From Acetobacteraceae bacterium (lineage in GTDB: Bacteria; Pseudomonadota; Alphaproteobacteria; Acetobacterales; Acetobacteraceae): 33,273 nt of DNA. The position numbers and the translations under genes are program-made. Each line of letters opens with the position of its first letter. Position 1 is the first letter of the stretch. The notes beneath the pieces are model-generated. The model saw only the letters and a list, made by a program, of their open reading frames with translations, ran no database searches and was not told the DNA's origin. Location: the NCBI GenBank assembly GCA_022842185.1, contig JALHQB010000053.1, forward strand, positions 1 to 33,273, read 5' to 3'. Positions 23,501 through 30,512 of the stretch are shown here, one piece after another.

Positions 23501-23675
23501 GCAGAACGCCATCGGCATCGGCGTGCTGGGCGGCGTGGTCGCCGGCACGCTGCTCGCCATCACCTTCGTGCCGGTGTTCTTCGTCGTGGTGCTGCGCCTG
23601 TTCCGCACCCGGCCGAAATCCGAAACGCCCGCCGAGGCCGCGACGCCCGCCGCGCTGCCGGCGGCCGGAGAGTGA
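20520..23675 (+). CDS. RND multidrug efflux pump (HAE1/AcrB-MexB family)
   Basis: 1051 residues, full AcrB length. N-terminal MARFFIDRPVFAWVLAIVIM starts TM1. Two large periplasmic loops and 12 membrane helices are expected. The proton-relay pair Asp407-Asp408 (GLLVDDAIVVVENV) falls at the same positions as in AcrB, and the TM10 Lys is present (GLSAKNAILIVEF). It works as an inner-membrane trimer exchanging protons for drugs, dyes, detergents or lipophilic compounds. Substrates cannot be predicted from the sequence. A long open frame on the opposite strand across this gene is a codon-usage shadow. It shares the operon with the adaptor, the outer-membrane factor and TetR. Confidence 0.97.
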   Translation: MARFFIDRPVFAWVLAIVIMLAGALSLRSLPVAQYPAIAPPAISIQVSYPGASAETVQSTVVQVIEQQLSGIDNLLYFSSNASKDGSATITLTFAQGTNPDTAQVQVQNKVQLAVPRLPQTVQQQGIRVAKATSNFLLVVGFVSADGRMTNSDISDFLTTNVQDPLSRTRGVGDYQVFGAQYAMRIWLDPAKLLTYSLTPADVATAVRAQNVQVASGEMGALPSVQGQQLNATVIGPSYLRSPDEFGSILLRVQPDGSQVRLRDVARVEIGAENYAISTRFNGQPAAGIGVKLASGANAIDTATAVRATIDRLRPLLPPGLEVVYPYDTTPFVVLSITSVVHTLIEAVVLVFLVMFLFLQNFRATLIPTIAVPVVLLGTFAVLQLAGFTINTLTMFGMVLAIGLLVDDAIVVVENVERVMAEEHLSPIEATRKSMDQITGALVGIGMVLAAVFLPMAFFGGSTGVIYRQFSITIATAMGLSVLTAIFFTPALCATMLKPHKPGQGTRGFFGWFNRGFDRTNRVYTRGVGASLRRPFRMLVIYAALLAGLGVMFLRLPGGFLPDEDQGIAFVQVVGPPGATADRTQRALDEVTRYLREDEGAVVASVFSINGFNFSGRGQNSGMAFVKLRDWSERPGAANSVQALTGRVMQRFGAYRDAMVFGFAPPAITELGNATGFTFQLLDQGGQGHDALMAARNQLLGLAGQSPVLAAMRPNGLNDEAQFRLVIDWERASALGLSVTDINSTLSTAWGATYVNDFMDRGRVKRVYLQGQADARMLPGDLDRWFVRNATGQMVPFSAFGHTEWVYGSPRLERFNGIASREIAGAPAPGRTTGEAMAEMERLMAQLPPGFTHAWSGLSYEERQSSGQAPALYALSLLVVFLCLAALYESWSIPAAVMMVVPLGVLGAVAASLTRGLSNDIYFQVGLLTTIGLSAKNAILIVEFAKENFDRGMGLVEAAVDAAKQRLRPIIMTSLAFGLGVVPLAISTGAGAGGQNAIGIGVLGGVVAGTLLAITFVPVFFVVVLRLFRTRPKSETPAEAATPAALPAAGE

Positions 23676-23677
23676 CC

Positions 23678-25126
23678 ATGACGCGCCTTCCCACCCTGTC
23701 ATTCGCGCTGTTGCTCATGGCCGGCTGCAGCCTGATCCCTGACCGTCCGGCGACCGATGCGTCGGTCACACCCGGTTGGCCGGATGGGCCTGCCTATCGC
23801 CGCGCGGCCGCGCCGGCGGAAGCGCCGGCCAACGCCGATGCCATCGGCTGGCGCGATGTCTTCACCGATCCGCGCCTGACCCACGCGATCGAGACCGCCA
23901 TCGCCAACAACCGCGACCTTCGGATCGCAGTCCTGAACGCGGCGGAGGCGGAAGCGCAGTTCCGCGTCCAGCGCGCCGATCTGTTCCCGCAGATCGGCGC
24001 CACCGCCAGCTTCGACGCCAGCCGCACGCCGCTCGGCCTGGCTTCCACAACCGTGCCGGTGGACAGCACGGCGGGGGTGACGCGGCGCGTATACAATGCC
24101 GGCATCGGCCTCAGCGCCTATGAGATCGACCTGTTCGGCCGTACCCGCAGCCTGAGCACCGCGGCCTTCGAACGCTATCTCGGCTATGCGGAAACGCGGC
24201 GGAGCGCGCAGATCAGCCTGGTCGCGCAGGTGGCCAGCGGATGGCTCGCCATCGCCGCCGACCAGGAATTGATCGAGCTCACGCAACGTACCCTAGCGAA
24301 CCAGCAGGAAGCCTATGGCATCACGCGCTCGGCCGTGGCCGGCGGCACCGCGACCGAATTGGCCTTGCGCCAGGCGCAGACCTCGGTCGAGACGGCGCGG
24401 GCCAGCCTTGAACGCTACACCCGCGCCAAGGCGCAGGATGTGAATGCGCTGGCGCTGCTGCTGGGCCAGCCGGTGCCCCCCGATGTGCTGCCGTCGTCGC
24501 TGTCGTCGCGCAATCCCGGCGTGGCAGAGGTCTCGGCCGGCATCGGGTCCGAGATCCTGCTGCGTCGGCCCGATGTGCTGGCGGCCGAACGCAACCTCGC
24601 CGCCGCCAATGCCGAGGTCGGCGCGGCGCGCGCGGCCTTCTTCCCATCCATCACCCTGACCGGCAGCGTCGGGACGGGGAGCGCCGCGCTGTCGACGCTG
24701 TTCGGCGCGGGCAGCGGCATCTGGTCCTTCGCGCCGCAGATCAACCTGCCGATCTTCACCGGCGGGGCGCTGCAAGGCAGCCTGGATGCATCGCGCATCC
24801 GCACCGACATCCAGGTCGCGACCTATGAACGAACGGTTCAGACCGCCTTCCGCGAGGTGGCCGACGCGCTGGCCGCGCGGGGCACCTATGACCGCCAGAT
24901 CGCCGCGCAGCGGGCGCTGGTCGCGTCCTATGACGCTGCCTATCGGCTGGCGCTGCTGCGCTTTCGCAGTGGGTTGGACAACTATCAGGCGCCGCTCGAT
25001 TCGCAGCGCCAGCTGTTCACCGCGCAGCAGGAACTGATCGGTTTGGAATTGCTGCGATTGCAGAATCGCGTCTCACTGTACCGTGCCCTGGGCGGCGGCT
25101 GGCAGGAGAGGAGCGGCACGCCATGA
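23678..25126 (+). CDS. Outer-membrane efflux factor (NodT/OprM-type lipoprotein)
   Basis: 482 residues from the ATG at 23678, two bases after the pump stop, with GGAGAG just upstream. Lipobox LMAGC (Cys17). The two repeated OEP domains show the family hallmarks: GWRDVFTDPRL near the start, YEIDLFGRTRS, a GTATELALRQAQ helix, RRPDVLAAERNLAAANAEVGAARAAFFPSITLTGS, and LPIFTGG. It forms the trimeric TolC-like channel completing the efflux complex. The stop overlaps the TetR start by ATGA. Confidence 0.95.
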   Translation: MTRLPTLSFALLLMAGCSLIPDRPATDASVTPGWPDGPAYRRAAAPAEAPANADAIGWRDVFTDPRLTHAIETAIANNRDLRIAVLNAAEAEAQFRVQRADLFPQIGATASFDASRTPLGLASTTVPVDSTAGVTRRVYNAGIGLSAYEIDLFGRTRSLSTAAFERYLGYAETRRSAQISLVAQVASGWLAIAADQELIELTQRTLANQQEAYGITRSAVAGGTATELALRQAQTSVETARASLERYTRAKAQDVNALALLLGQPVPPDVLPSSLSSRNPGVAEVSAGIGSEILLRRPDVLAAERNLAAANAEVGAARAAFFPSITLTGSVGTGSAALSTLFGAGSGIWSFAPQINLPIFTGGALQGSLDASRIRTDIQVATYERTVQTAFREVADALAARGTYDRQIAAQRALVASYDAAYRLALLRFRSGLDNYQAPLDSQRQLFTAQQELIGLELLRLQNRVSLYRALGGGWQERSGTP

Positions 25127-25767
25127 GCGAAACCGCGGAGCCGGTCGCCCGGCGGCGCCTGTCCGAGGAGGACCGGTGCCGCCTGCTTCGCGAATCGGCC
25201 GCCGTCGTCTTCCTGCGCGACGGTTATGCGGCGGCGCATATGGATGAGGTGGCGCGCGGCGCCGGCATGTCCAAGCGCACGCTGTACCAGCTTTACCCGT
25301 CCAAGGCCGCGCTGTTCGAAGCGGTGATGGAGGATTGCCTCGCCCCCTTCGGCGTGGACATGGCGATGGAGCGCCACCCGGATCTGGGAACGGCGCTGCG
25401 CGGCATGCTGGAGGGCCTGATCCGGCATCTCTTCGAGCCGCGGCAGGTGGCGATATTTCGCCTGGTGATCGCCGAGGTGAAGCGGTCCCCGGAGCTGGCG
25501 GATGCCTTTCACCGTGCCGGACCCGGACGTGGCGCGGGTTCGCTGGAACGGCGACTGGCCGCGGAGATCGACCAGGGCCGCCTGCGTCTGACGGATGCGC
25601 GTGACGCGGCACGCATGTTGTTCGGCATGACCATCGGGACGGTGCACATGTTCCTGCTGTTGGGGCTGCAGGGGCCGCCTGACGCGGCCGACGTGACGCG
25701 GTTGGTGGCGGGGGCGGTCGAGACGTTCCTGCGCGGCGCCCTGGTGAATGGACCTGACGCAGTATAG
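25123..25767 (+). CDS. TetR/AcrR-family repressor of the efflux operon
   Basis: 214 residues. The N-terminal helix-turn-helix (about 37-60) reads AHMDEVARGAGMSKRTLYQLYPSK, followed by an all-helical ligand-binding half (AefR-like C-terminal region). The ATG at 25123 overlaps the outer-membrane-factor stop by ATGA, so it is the last gene of the efflux operon instead of being divergently placed as is usual. Co-transcription implies negative feedback through the two palindromic repeats at 19254-19292 (inference). It ends with no obvious intrinsic terminator. Confidence 0.93.
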   Translation: MSETAEPVARRRLSEEDRCRLLRESAAVVFLRDGYAAAHMDEVARGAGMSKRTLYQLYPSKAALFEAVMEDCLAPFGVDMAMERHPDLGTALRGMLEGLIRHLFEPRQVAIFRLVIAEVKRSPELADAFHRAGPGRGAGSLERRLAAEIDQGRLRLTDARDAARMLFGMTIGTVHMFLLLGLQGPPDAADVTRLVAGAVETFLRGALVNGPDAV

Positions 25768-25872
25768 CTGGCGCAGGCAATGGCATGTCGCAGCATGGGC
25801 CTGCCATCCGGCATGACCGCTGTTTCATCGGCCATCGGGTGTGGCATGGTAGCAATTCAGCGCCTGGGTGGC

Positions 25873-25897
25873 GGAACTTTGCCTTGCCGCAGTCGTT
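25873..25897 (+). promoter_or_regulatory. EcfG-type general stress promoter GGAAC-N16-CGTT
   Basis: GGAAC (25873-25877), exactly 16 bases, CGTT (25894-25897). This matches the consensus recognised by EcfG, the alphaproteobacterial general stress sigma factor. Initiation near 25905 would give a 40-base leader to the ATG at 25946. The downstream gene belongs to a family often linked to stress, which agrees. Confidence 0.6.
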
Positions 25898-25945
25898 CAG
25901 GCCGTGCAGCGGTTTGCGCCTGCAACATTTCGAGGATCGAGATCG

Positions 25946-26197
25946 ATGGATGACCGCAGCGTTGGCTGGATTGCAGCAATCATCATTGGCGGCTTTGCCG
26001 GCTGGATTGCCTCCGCCGTGATGAAGTCCGACACCGGGATGCTTGCCAACATCGTGCTGGGCATCATCGGCGCTGCCGTCGCCAGCTTCCTGTTCGGTCT
26101 TCTTGGCGTCGCCTTCGGCGGGTGGCTGGGTTACCTGGTGGCCGGGGTGGTTGGTGCGTGCATCCTGATCTGGGGCGCGCGCGCAATCCGGCGCTGA
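25946..26197 (+). CDS. GlsB/YeaQ/YmgE-family small membrane protein
   Basis: 83 residues. Three glycine-rich membrane helices (about 6-26, 32-54, 58-77) with the family pattern GWIAAIIIGGFAGWIAS, NIVLGIIGAAVASFL and GYLVAGVVGACILI, ending in a basic tail (RAIRR). The family is called transglycosylase-associated or GlsB; its molecular role is poorly known but it is commonly stress-induced. The ATG at 25946 follows AGGA about ten bases upstream; a longer frame from 25868 overlaps the promoter and is rejected. Monocistronic, behind an EcfG-like promoter. Confidence 0.9.
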   Translation: MDDRSVGWIAAIIIGGFAGWIASAVMKSDTGMLANIVLGIIGAAVASFLFGLLGVAFGGWLGYLVAGVVGACILIWGARAIRR

Positions 26198-26316
26198 CCG
26201 GCGCGATGCCGGGTGGGGGAGATCCCCCCCCGATCGGTGAAGCCGAAACCGGGAAAGCAGTCGGGCCGAACCGGAGGCGGTCGCGTCCCGGCCCGCGCCG
26301 CTGGGCGATGGATGAC

Positions 26317-26541
26317 CTATCCTGCCAAGCCGAGCGGCTTGGTCATCGCCAGGTAGTCGCCGCCCCATCCCTGCGGCGCAGGATAGCGTTCCAGCGGCAC
26401 AGGCAGGTTCCGGTACCAGGACGGCCGTTCGTCCGATGGCACTTCGCGCAGCGTCGGCAGCATTCTGCGCGGCGGCGCATCCTTACATGCCGCCACGGCG
26501 ATAACGGTCCCGGCGATGACAACGCTCAACAGGTATCGCAT
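26317..26541 (-). CDS. Small lipoprotein of unknown function
   Basis: 74 residues; the ATG at 26541 has GAGGG seven bases upstream. A short signal peptide ends in lipobox AVAAC (Cys19), followed by KDAPPRR. Asp at +3 and Lys at +2 make the sorting signal unclear. The mature 56 residues are rich in Pro, Trp and Tyr (SWYRNLPVPLERYPAPQGWGG) with no recognisable domain. It converges on the GlsB-like gene; the 119-base gap between them holds a GGGGG-AGAT-CCCCC hairpin (26215-26228) that could end either transcript. Confidence 0.72.
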   Translation of the reverse strand: MRYLLSVVIAGTVIAVAACKDAPPRRMLPTLREVPSDERPSWYRNLPVPLERYPAPQGWGGDYLAMTKPLGLAG

Positions 26542-26887
26542 CCGCGGCCCTCATCTGCGTCTCATCCTAGCATGAACCGGTTTTCCAGCGGATCGTCCTG
26601 ATCGAGATGGCAGCAGCGTCGGGGCGATGCCCGCGACATACGGCCTTTTCATCGCGCTCGATGTGGGAGGCCAGGGCGGCCACGCGCCGCATTTGATCCA
26701 GACGATGGGGACGCGACGGATTGGGTCTCTTTCCCCCGCGGTGCCGTTGGGATGGCTTTGCGCCGTCGCTAGGGTAGCGGCGCCTGCCTTACGACTGTGG
26801 ATAATCAACTTGCGCCGTCGCTCTGCTCGGACGGCTCAACGTCCGGTAGCAGCTTTACGTCCGGGCATGCTCACCATTCGTAGGATG
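26542..26887. other. Gene-free region beside tRNA-Glu with short direct repeats
   Basis: About 345 bases with no convincing gene. It contains a 13-bp direct repeat TTGCGCCGTCGCT (26758-26770 and 26810-26822) 52 bp apart, an imperfect hairpin CTGCT...AGCAG with inner GGACG/CGTCC (26823-26852) just downstream of the tRNA on the minus strand, and one perfect DnaA-box sequence TTATCCACA (minus strand, 26796-26804). A plus-strand open frame crosses the region but ends inside the antisense of the tRNA and is probably spurious. Confidence 0.45.
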
Positions 26888-26963
<76 letters not shown>

Positions 26964-26977
26964 CTGCCGTGGTCGCG

Positions 26978-27006
26978 GGGTTAAAGCGCTCGCCGCACGC
27001 GGTCAA
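26978..27006 (-). promoter_or_regulatory. Candidate promoter of tRNA-Glu
   Basis: Minus strand: TTGACC (27006-27001, five of six to -35 consensus), 17-base spacer, TAACCC (26983-26978, poor -10), with the tRNA 5' end 14 bases further on. Spacing suits a tRNA promoter, but the -10 is weak and read-through from recJ is the alternative. Confidence 0.45.
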
Positions 27007-27020
27007 TCCCCCAATCGCAT

Positions 27021-28802
27021 TCAGGCCGGCGCCGCATCCACCACCTGCAGCGACACCGTCGTGTGGCCATTCCACTGGTCCGCCCGCAGATGCCCGCACA
27101 GGTGCATCGGCAGCCGGTCCTGCGCCAGCAGCGCCTGCGCCAGCGGCCCGTCCTTGGCGCGAAAGCAGATGGTCTTCAGCCGCCCGCCATCCTCGCCCTC
27201 GACGATCGCGCGCACCGTGGCGCCATCCTTGCCCACGCGATCGGCCTTCACGACTCGGGCGCGCTGCACAACGAAGATCGGTTCCTCATTGCCCGGCCCG
27301 AATGGCGCAAGCCGCCCGATGTCCTGCGCCAGTTCTGCTTGCGCGGCGACGACGTTCAACGCGCCTTCCACCAAAAGGTCCGCCGCAGCGGGCAACAAGG
27401 CGGCGTGGCGCAGCCGTTCTTCGAAGAAAGCATGCACCTCCGCCTCACGCCCCACCCGGAAGGAAAAGCCCGCGGCCATGGCGTGCCCGCCACCGGTCTC
27501 AAGCAATCCCGATTGGCGCGCCGCGATGACCGCCGAACCCAGATCCACGCCCGCCACCGACCGGCCCGACCCCTTCGCCAGCCCATCCGCCACGCCCGCC
27601 ACACAGGCCGGGCGATTGAAGCGTTCCTTCATGCGGCCGGCGACGATGCCAACCACCCCCGGATGCCACCCCTCCGCGACCAGCAGAAGGACCGCGCGGC
27701 CTTCCTCGGCCTGGCGCTCGGCCATGGCGTGGGCAGTGACCATCACCTCGCCCTCGACCTCCTGCCGGCGCTTGTTCACCGAATCAAGCTTCTCGGCCAT
27801 GGCGCGTGCCTCGACCGGGTCCTCGCACAGCAGCAACCGCAGGCCGAGGTCAGGCTCGCCAATCCGCCCCGAGGCATTGATCCTCGGCCCCAGCAGGAAG
27901 CCCAACGTATGCGCCGTGGGCGCATCGCGCGCGCCCGTCACATCCAGCAGTGCCGCGACCCCCGCCCTGCCCCGCCGCGCCATCACCTTCAGCCCCTGCG
28001 ACACCAGCGCGCGGTTGAAGCCGGTCAGCGGCATCACGTCACACACCGTCGCCAAGGCCACCAGGTCCAGCAACCCCAGCAGGTCGGGTTCCGAGCGCCT
28101 GGCGAACCATCCCGCCTTGCGCAGCACGCGCACCGTGGCCGCCCCCGCGAGGAACGCCACCGCCGCCGCGCAGACGTGATGCAGCCCCGACCCGCAATCG
28201 AGCCGATTCGGATTGACCGCCGCCAGGATACGCGGCGGCGGCCCCTCGGCCTTGTGGTGGTCCAGCACCACGACATCGGCGCGCCCTTCGGCCGCCAGCA
28301 ACGCTTCGGCCGCCGCGATCCCGCAATCGACGCAGACGATCAGTGACGCCCCCCGGTCGCACAGCGCAGCGATTGCCGCCGCGTTCGGCCCGTAGCCTTC
28401 CTTCAGCCGATCGGGGACATAGGGCGTGACCTCGCAACCAAGGTCGAGCAGAAGCCGCGACATCAGCGCGCCGGAACAGGCGCCGTCCACGTCGTAGTCT
28501 CCGAAGACAGCGACGTGTTCCCCGCTGCGCACTGCCGCGGCGATGCGGTCCGCCGCCGCATCCATGTCGATCAGCGCCGATGGATCGGGCATCAGGACAC
28601 GCAGCGTCGGATCAAGATAATCCGCCGCCATATCCAGCCCGACGCCGCGCGCGGCGAGCAGCCGGCCCACCATTTCCGGCACGCCTAGCCGCTGCGCGAT
28701 GCCAAGCCCGGTGCGCGCATCCGATGGCCGCCAGATCCAGCGGCGGCCGGTCACGCTGCGCGCGATGCCAAGGACCGGGGCGTCGGCTGCCGTCCCGTCC
28801 AT
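27021..28802 (-). CDS. recJ: Single-stranded-DNA-specific exonuclease RecJ
   Basis: 593 residues, normal RecJ length. DHH-family catalytic motifs are present: GDYDVDG (101-107), DCG (159-161) and DHH (181-183), followed by the DHHA1 domain with GSGRS and GGGHAMAAGF, and the C-terminal OB-like domain (GRLAPFGPGNEEP onwards). It degrades single-stranded DNA 5' to 3' in recombination (RecF pathway), mismatch and base-excision repair, using Mn/Mg ions, in the cytoplasm. The start at 28802 lies seven bases after the glpX stop, so the two are almost surely one operon. Confidence 0.97.
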   Translation of the reverse strand: MDGTAADAPVLGIARSVTGRRWIWRPSDARTGLGIAQRLGVPEMVGRLLAARGVGLDMAADYLDPTLRVLMPDPSALIDMDAAADRIAAAVRSGEHVAVFGDYDVDGACSGALMSRLLLDLGCEVTPYVPDRLKEGYGPNAAAIAALCDRGASLIVCVDCGIAAAEALLAAEGRADVVVLDHHKAEGPPPRILAAVNPNRLDCGSGLHHVCAAAVAFLAGAATVRVLRKAGWFARRSEPDLLGLLDLVALATVCDVMPLTGFNRALVSQGLKVMARRGRAGVAALLDVTGARDAPTAHTLGFLLGPRINASGRIGEPDLGLRLLLCEDPVEARAMAEKLDSVNKRRQEVEGEVMVTAHAMAERQAEEGRAVLLLVAEGWHPGVVGIVAGRMKERFNRPACVAGVADGLAKGSGRSVAGVDLGSAVIAARQSGLLETGGGHAMAAGFSFRVGREAEVHAFFEERLRHAALLPAAADLLVEGALNVVAAQAELAQDIGRLAPFGPGNEEPIFVVQRARVVKADRVGKDGATVRAIVEGEDGGRLKTICFRAKDGPLAQALLAQDRLPMHLCGHLRADQWNGHTTVSLQVVDAAPA

Positions 28803-28809
28803 GACGGCC

Positions 28810-29820
28810 TCAGGCCACGAAGGCGGAAGGCTTGCGGTCGAAGTTGTGATGCCCTTCCACGTACCGGACGGTGCCCGACTTGGACCGCATCACGATGGAA
28901 TGCGTGTAGGCACCGCCAGCGAAGCGCCGCACGCCGCGCAGCATGGCACCCGAGGTCACGCCGGTCGCGGCGAACATCACGTCGCCCTTGGCCATGTCCT
29001 CGATGGAATAGACGCGCCGGGGGTCGGTGATGCCCATGGTCATGGCGCGGGCGATCTGGTCGTCATCCTCGAACATCAGCCGGCCCTGCATCTGGCCGCC
29101 GATGCAGCGCAAGGCCGCCGCGGCCAGCACGCCTTCTGGCGCCCCGCCCGATCCCATGTAGATGTCGATGCCGGCCTCGCGCTGGCTGACATTGATCACG
29201 CCCGCCACATCGCCATCACCGATCAGCGTGATGCGGGCGCCTGCCGCGCGGCACGCCTTGATCAGGTCCTTGTGGCGGTCGCGATCCAGCGTGCAGACCA
29301 TAAGGTCACTGATGTCGCACTGCTTGGCCTTCGCCAGTTCGCGCAGATTCTCCTCCGGCGAGGCATCGATGTGCACGACACCATCGGGCAGGCCTGGCCC
29401 GACCGCGATCTTGTCCATGTAGATATCAGGCGCGTGCAGGAAGCCGCCCTTCTCCGCCAGCGCGACGGTGGCGATGGCATTTGGCCCGCCCTTGGCGGTG
29501 ATCGACGTGCCTTCGAGGGGATCGACCGCGATATCGACCTCCGGCCCACCGCCGGTGCGCGCATAAAGGCCGACCTTCTCGCCGATATAGAGCATCGGCG
29601 CCTCGTCCATCTCGCCCTCGCCGATCACGACGGTGCCGGTGATCGCGACGGTGTCGAAGGCGCGGCGCATGGCTTCCACCGCCGCGCCATCGGCCGAATT
29701 CTTGTCCCCGCGCCCGATCCAGCGCGATGCGGCCAGCGCCGCGGCTTCGGTCACACGAACCAGTTCAAGCGCCAGGTTGCGGTCAACAACCACACCCGGA
29801 CCGGGAGCCGAACCCGCCAT
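28810..29820 (-). CDS. glpX: Class II fructose-1,6-bisphosphatase GlpX
   Basis: 336 residues. Metal and substrate motifs of the GlpX class: GRGDKNSADGAAVEAMR (36-52), GEGEMDEAPML (67-77) and DPLEGTS (100-106), then DRDRHKDLI and GSGGAPEGVLAAAALRC. It dephosphorylates fructose-1,6-bisphosphate in gluconeogenesis (some homologues also act on sedoheptulose-1,7-bisphosphate). The ATG at 29820 has a strong GGAGGAAAT ribosome site. The glpX-recJ pair downstream of hom is a recurring alphaproteobacterial arrangement. A secreted-protein gene ends 78 bases upstream on the same strand. Confidence 0.96.
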   Translation of the reverse strand: MAGSAPGPGVVVDRNLALELVRVTEAAALAASRWIGRGDKNSADGAAVEAMRRAFDTVAITGTVVIGEGEMDEAPMLYIGEKVGLYARTGGGPEVDIAVDPLEGTSITAKGGPNAIATVALAEKGGFLHAPDIYMDKIAVGPGLPDGVVHIDASPEENLRELAKAKQCDISDLMVCTLDRDRHKDLIKACRAAGARITLIGDGDVAGVINVSQREAGIDIYMGSGGAPEGVLAAAALRCIGGQMQGRLMFEDDDQIARAMTMGITDPRRVYSIEDMAKGDVMFAATGVTSGAMLRGVRRFAGGAYTHSIVMRSKSGTVRYVEGHHNFDRKPSAFVA

Positions 29821-29898
29821 GGAATTTCCTCCGAATCGAAATACAGGGGGCAGGCCAGCCTGCCCATCCGACTGCCATACCCGGATTCACGCCGCGCG

Positions 29899-30333
29899 TC
29901 AGCGCAGAGACAGCAGCGGCGCCCCCGACCGGCAGGCCTCGGCGGCGGGGGGCCCAGGCGCGCGTTCCACCCGGAAGGTGGTGCAGCCCGGCCCGGCGAC
30001 CGTGCCCTCCATGACGCCCTGCGCGACCACCCCCTCCAGCCCGACCATCAGGTAATTGGCCGGCCGCAGCACCCAGCGTCGCGGCTGCAGGACGATGCGG
30101 CCGCTCCCGGCTTCGTGCCGGCCGTCCATCTCGAAACAGCCGGTTGGCACGCCGGGATTTTCGGTCGCTGCCTCGAAATGGAACAGCGCCGCCAGCGTGC
30201 CGTCCTTGCGCGGTTCGATCGTCAGCGCGAGCGCCGTCTGACCCTGCGCGCAGACATAACCGCCTCGCCAAGTGCCGCGCAGGTCGTCCTGCGCCGCGGC
30301 AGGTGCGGCGAGCAGGAGCAGGGCCACGAGCAT
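29899..30333 (-). CDS. Secreted four-cysteine beta-rich protein, unknown function
   Basis: 144 residues from the ATG at 30333. The N-terminus MLVALLLLAAPAAAQ is a signal peptide without the usual basic residues. The frame is open upstream but offers no better start, and the ribosome site is weak. The mature protein starts DDLRGTWRGGYVCAQG, has four cysteines (28, 66, 117, 134), probably two disulfides, and alternating beta-strand-like segments (ALALTIEPRKDGTLAALFHF, GRIVLQPRRWVL). The GTWRGGYVCAQG opening looks like a small lipocalin-like or inhibitor-like barrel that I cannot name. It lies between hom, which ends in a strong terminator, and glpX, and may be co-transcribed with glpX. Confidence 0.72.
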   Translation of the reverse strand: MLVALLLLAAPAAAQDDLRGTWRGGYVCAQGQTALALTIEPRKDGTLAALFHFEAATENPGVPTGCFEMDGRHEAGSGRIVLQPRRWVLRPANYLMVGLEGVVAQGVMEGTVAGPGCTTFRVERAPGPPAAEACRSGAPLLSLR

Positions 30334-30481
30334 GCCATGCCGGCCCGATGCCCTGCATCGGGCCGCGAGCGCACGGCGCGACCGCGCCCAGACCGCCCAT
30401 TGCCGCCCAAGCGACAGTACACGGCGCGAAGGCAAGCCGGCCGGATGGCCGGCGCCGGCGGTTTGAGGGCAAGAAATCACA

Positions 30482-30512
30482 CTTTGATGGTCGCCAGCGG
30501 CGACCATCAAAG
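30482..30512 (-). terminator. Intrinsic terminator overlapping the hom stop codon
   Basis: A perfect 14-bp inverted repeat (CTTTGATGGTCGCC and its complement) with a three-base loop. On the minus strand it is followed by TGTGATTTCTTG, a T-rich tail. The hom TGA stop is inside the first arm, so the last codons of hom are part of the terminator. It ends the alaC-hom transcript. Confidence 0.8.

Noticed and set aside
21243..23702. An 819-codon open frame on the minus strand opposite the RND pump gene
   Set aside because: It is rich in His, Arg and Gln with no domain pattern and lies exactly opposite a full-length, motif-complete pump gene. Long antisense frames are expected in GC-rich DNA.
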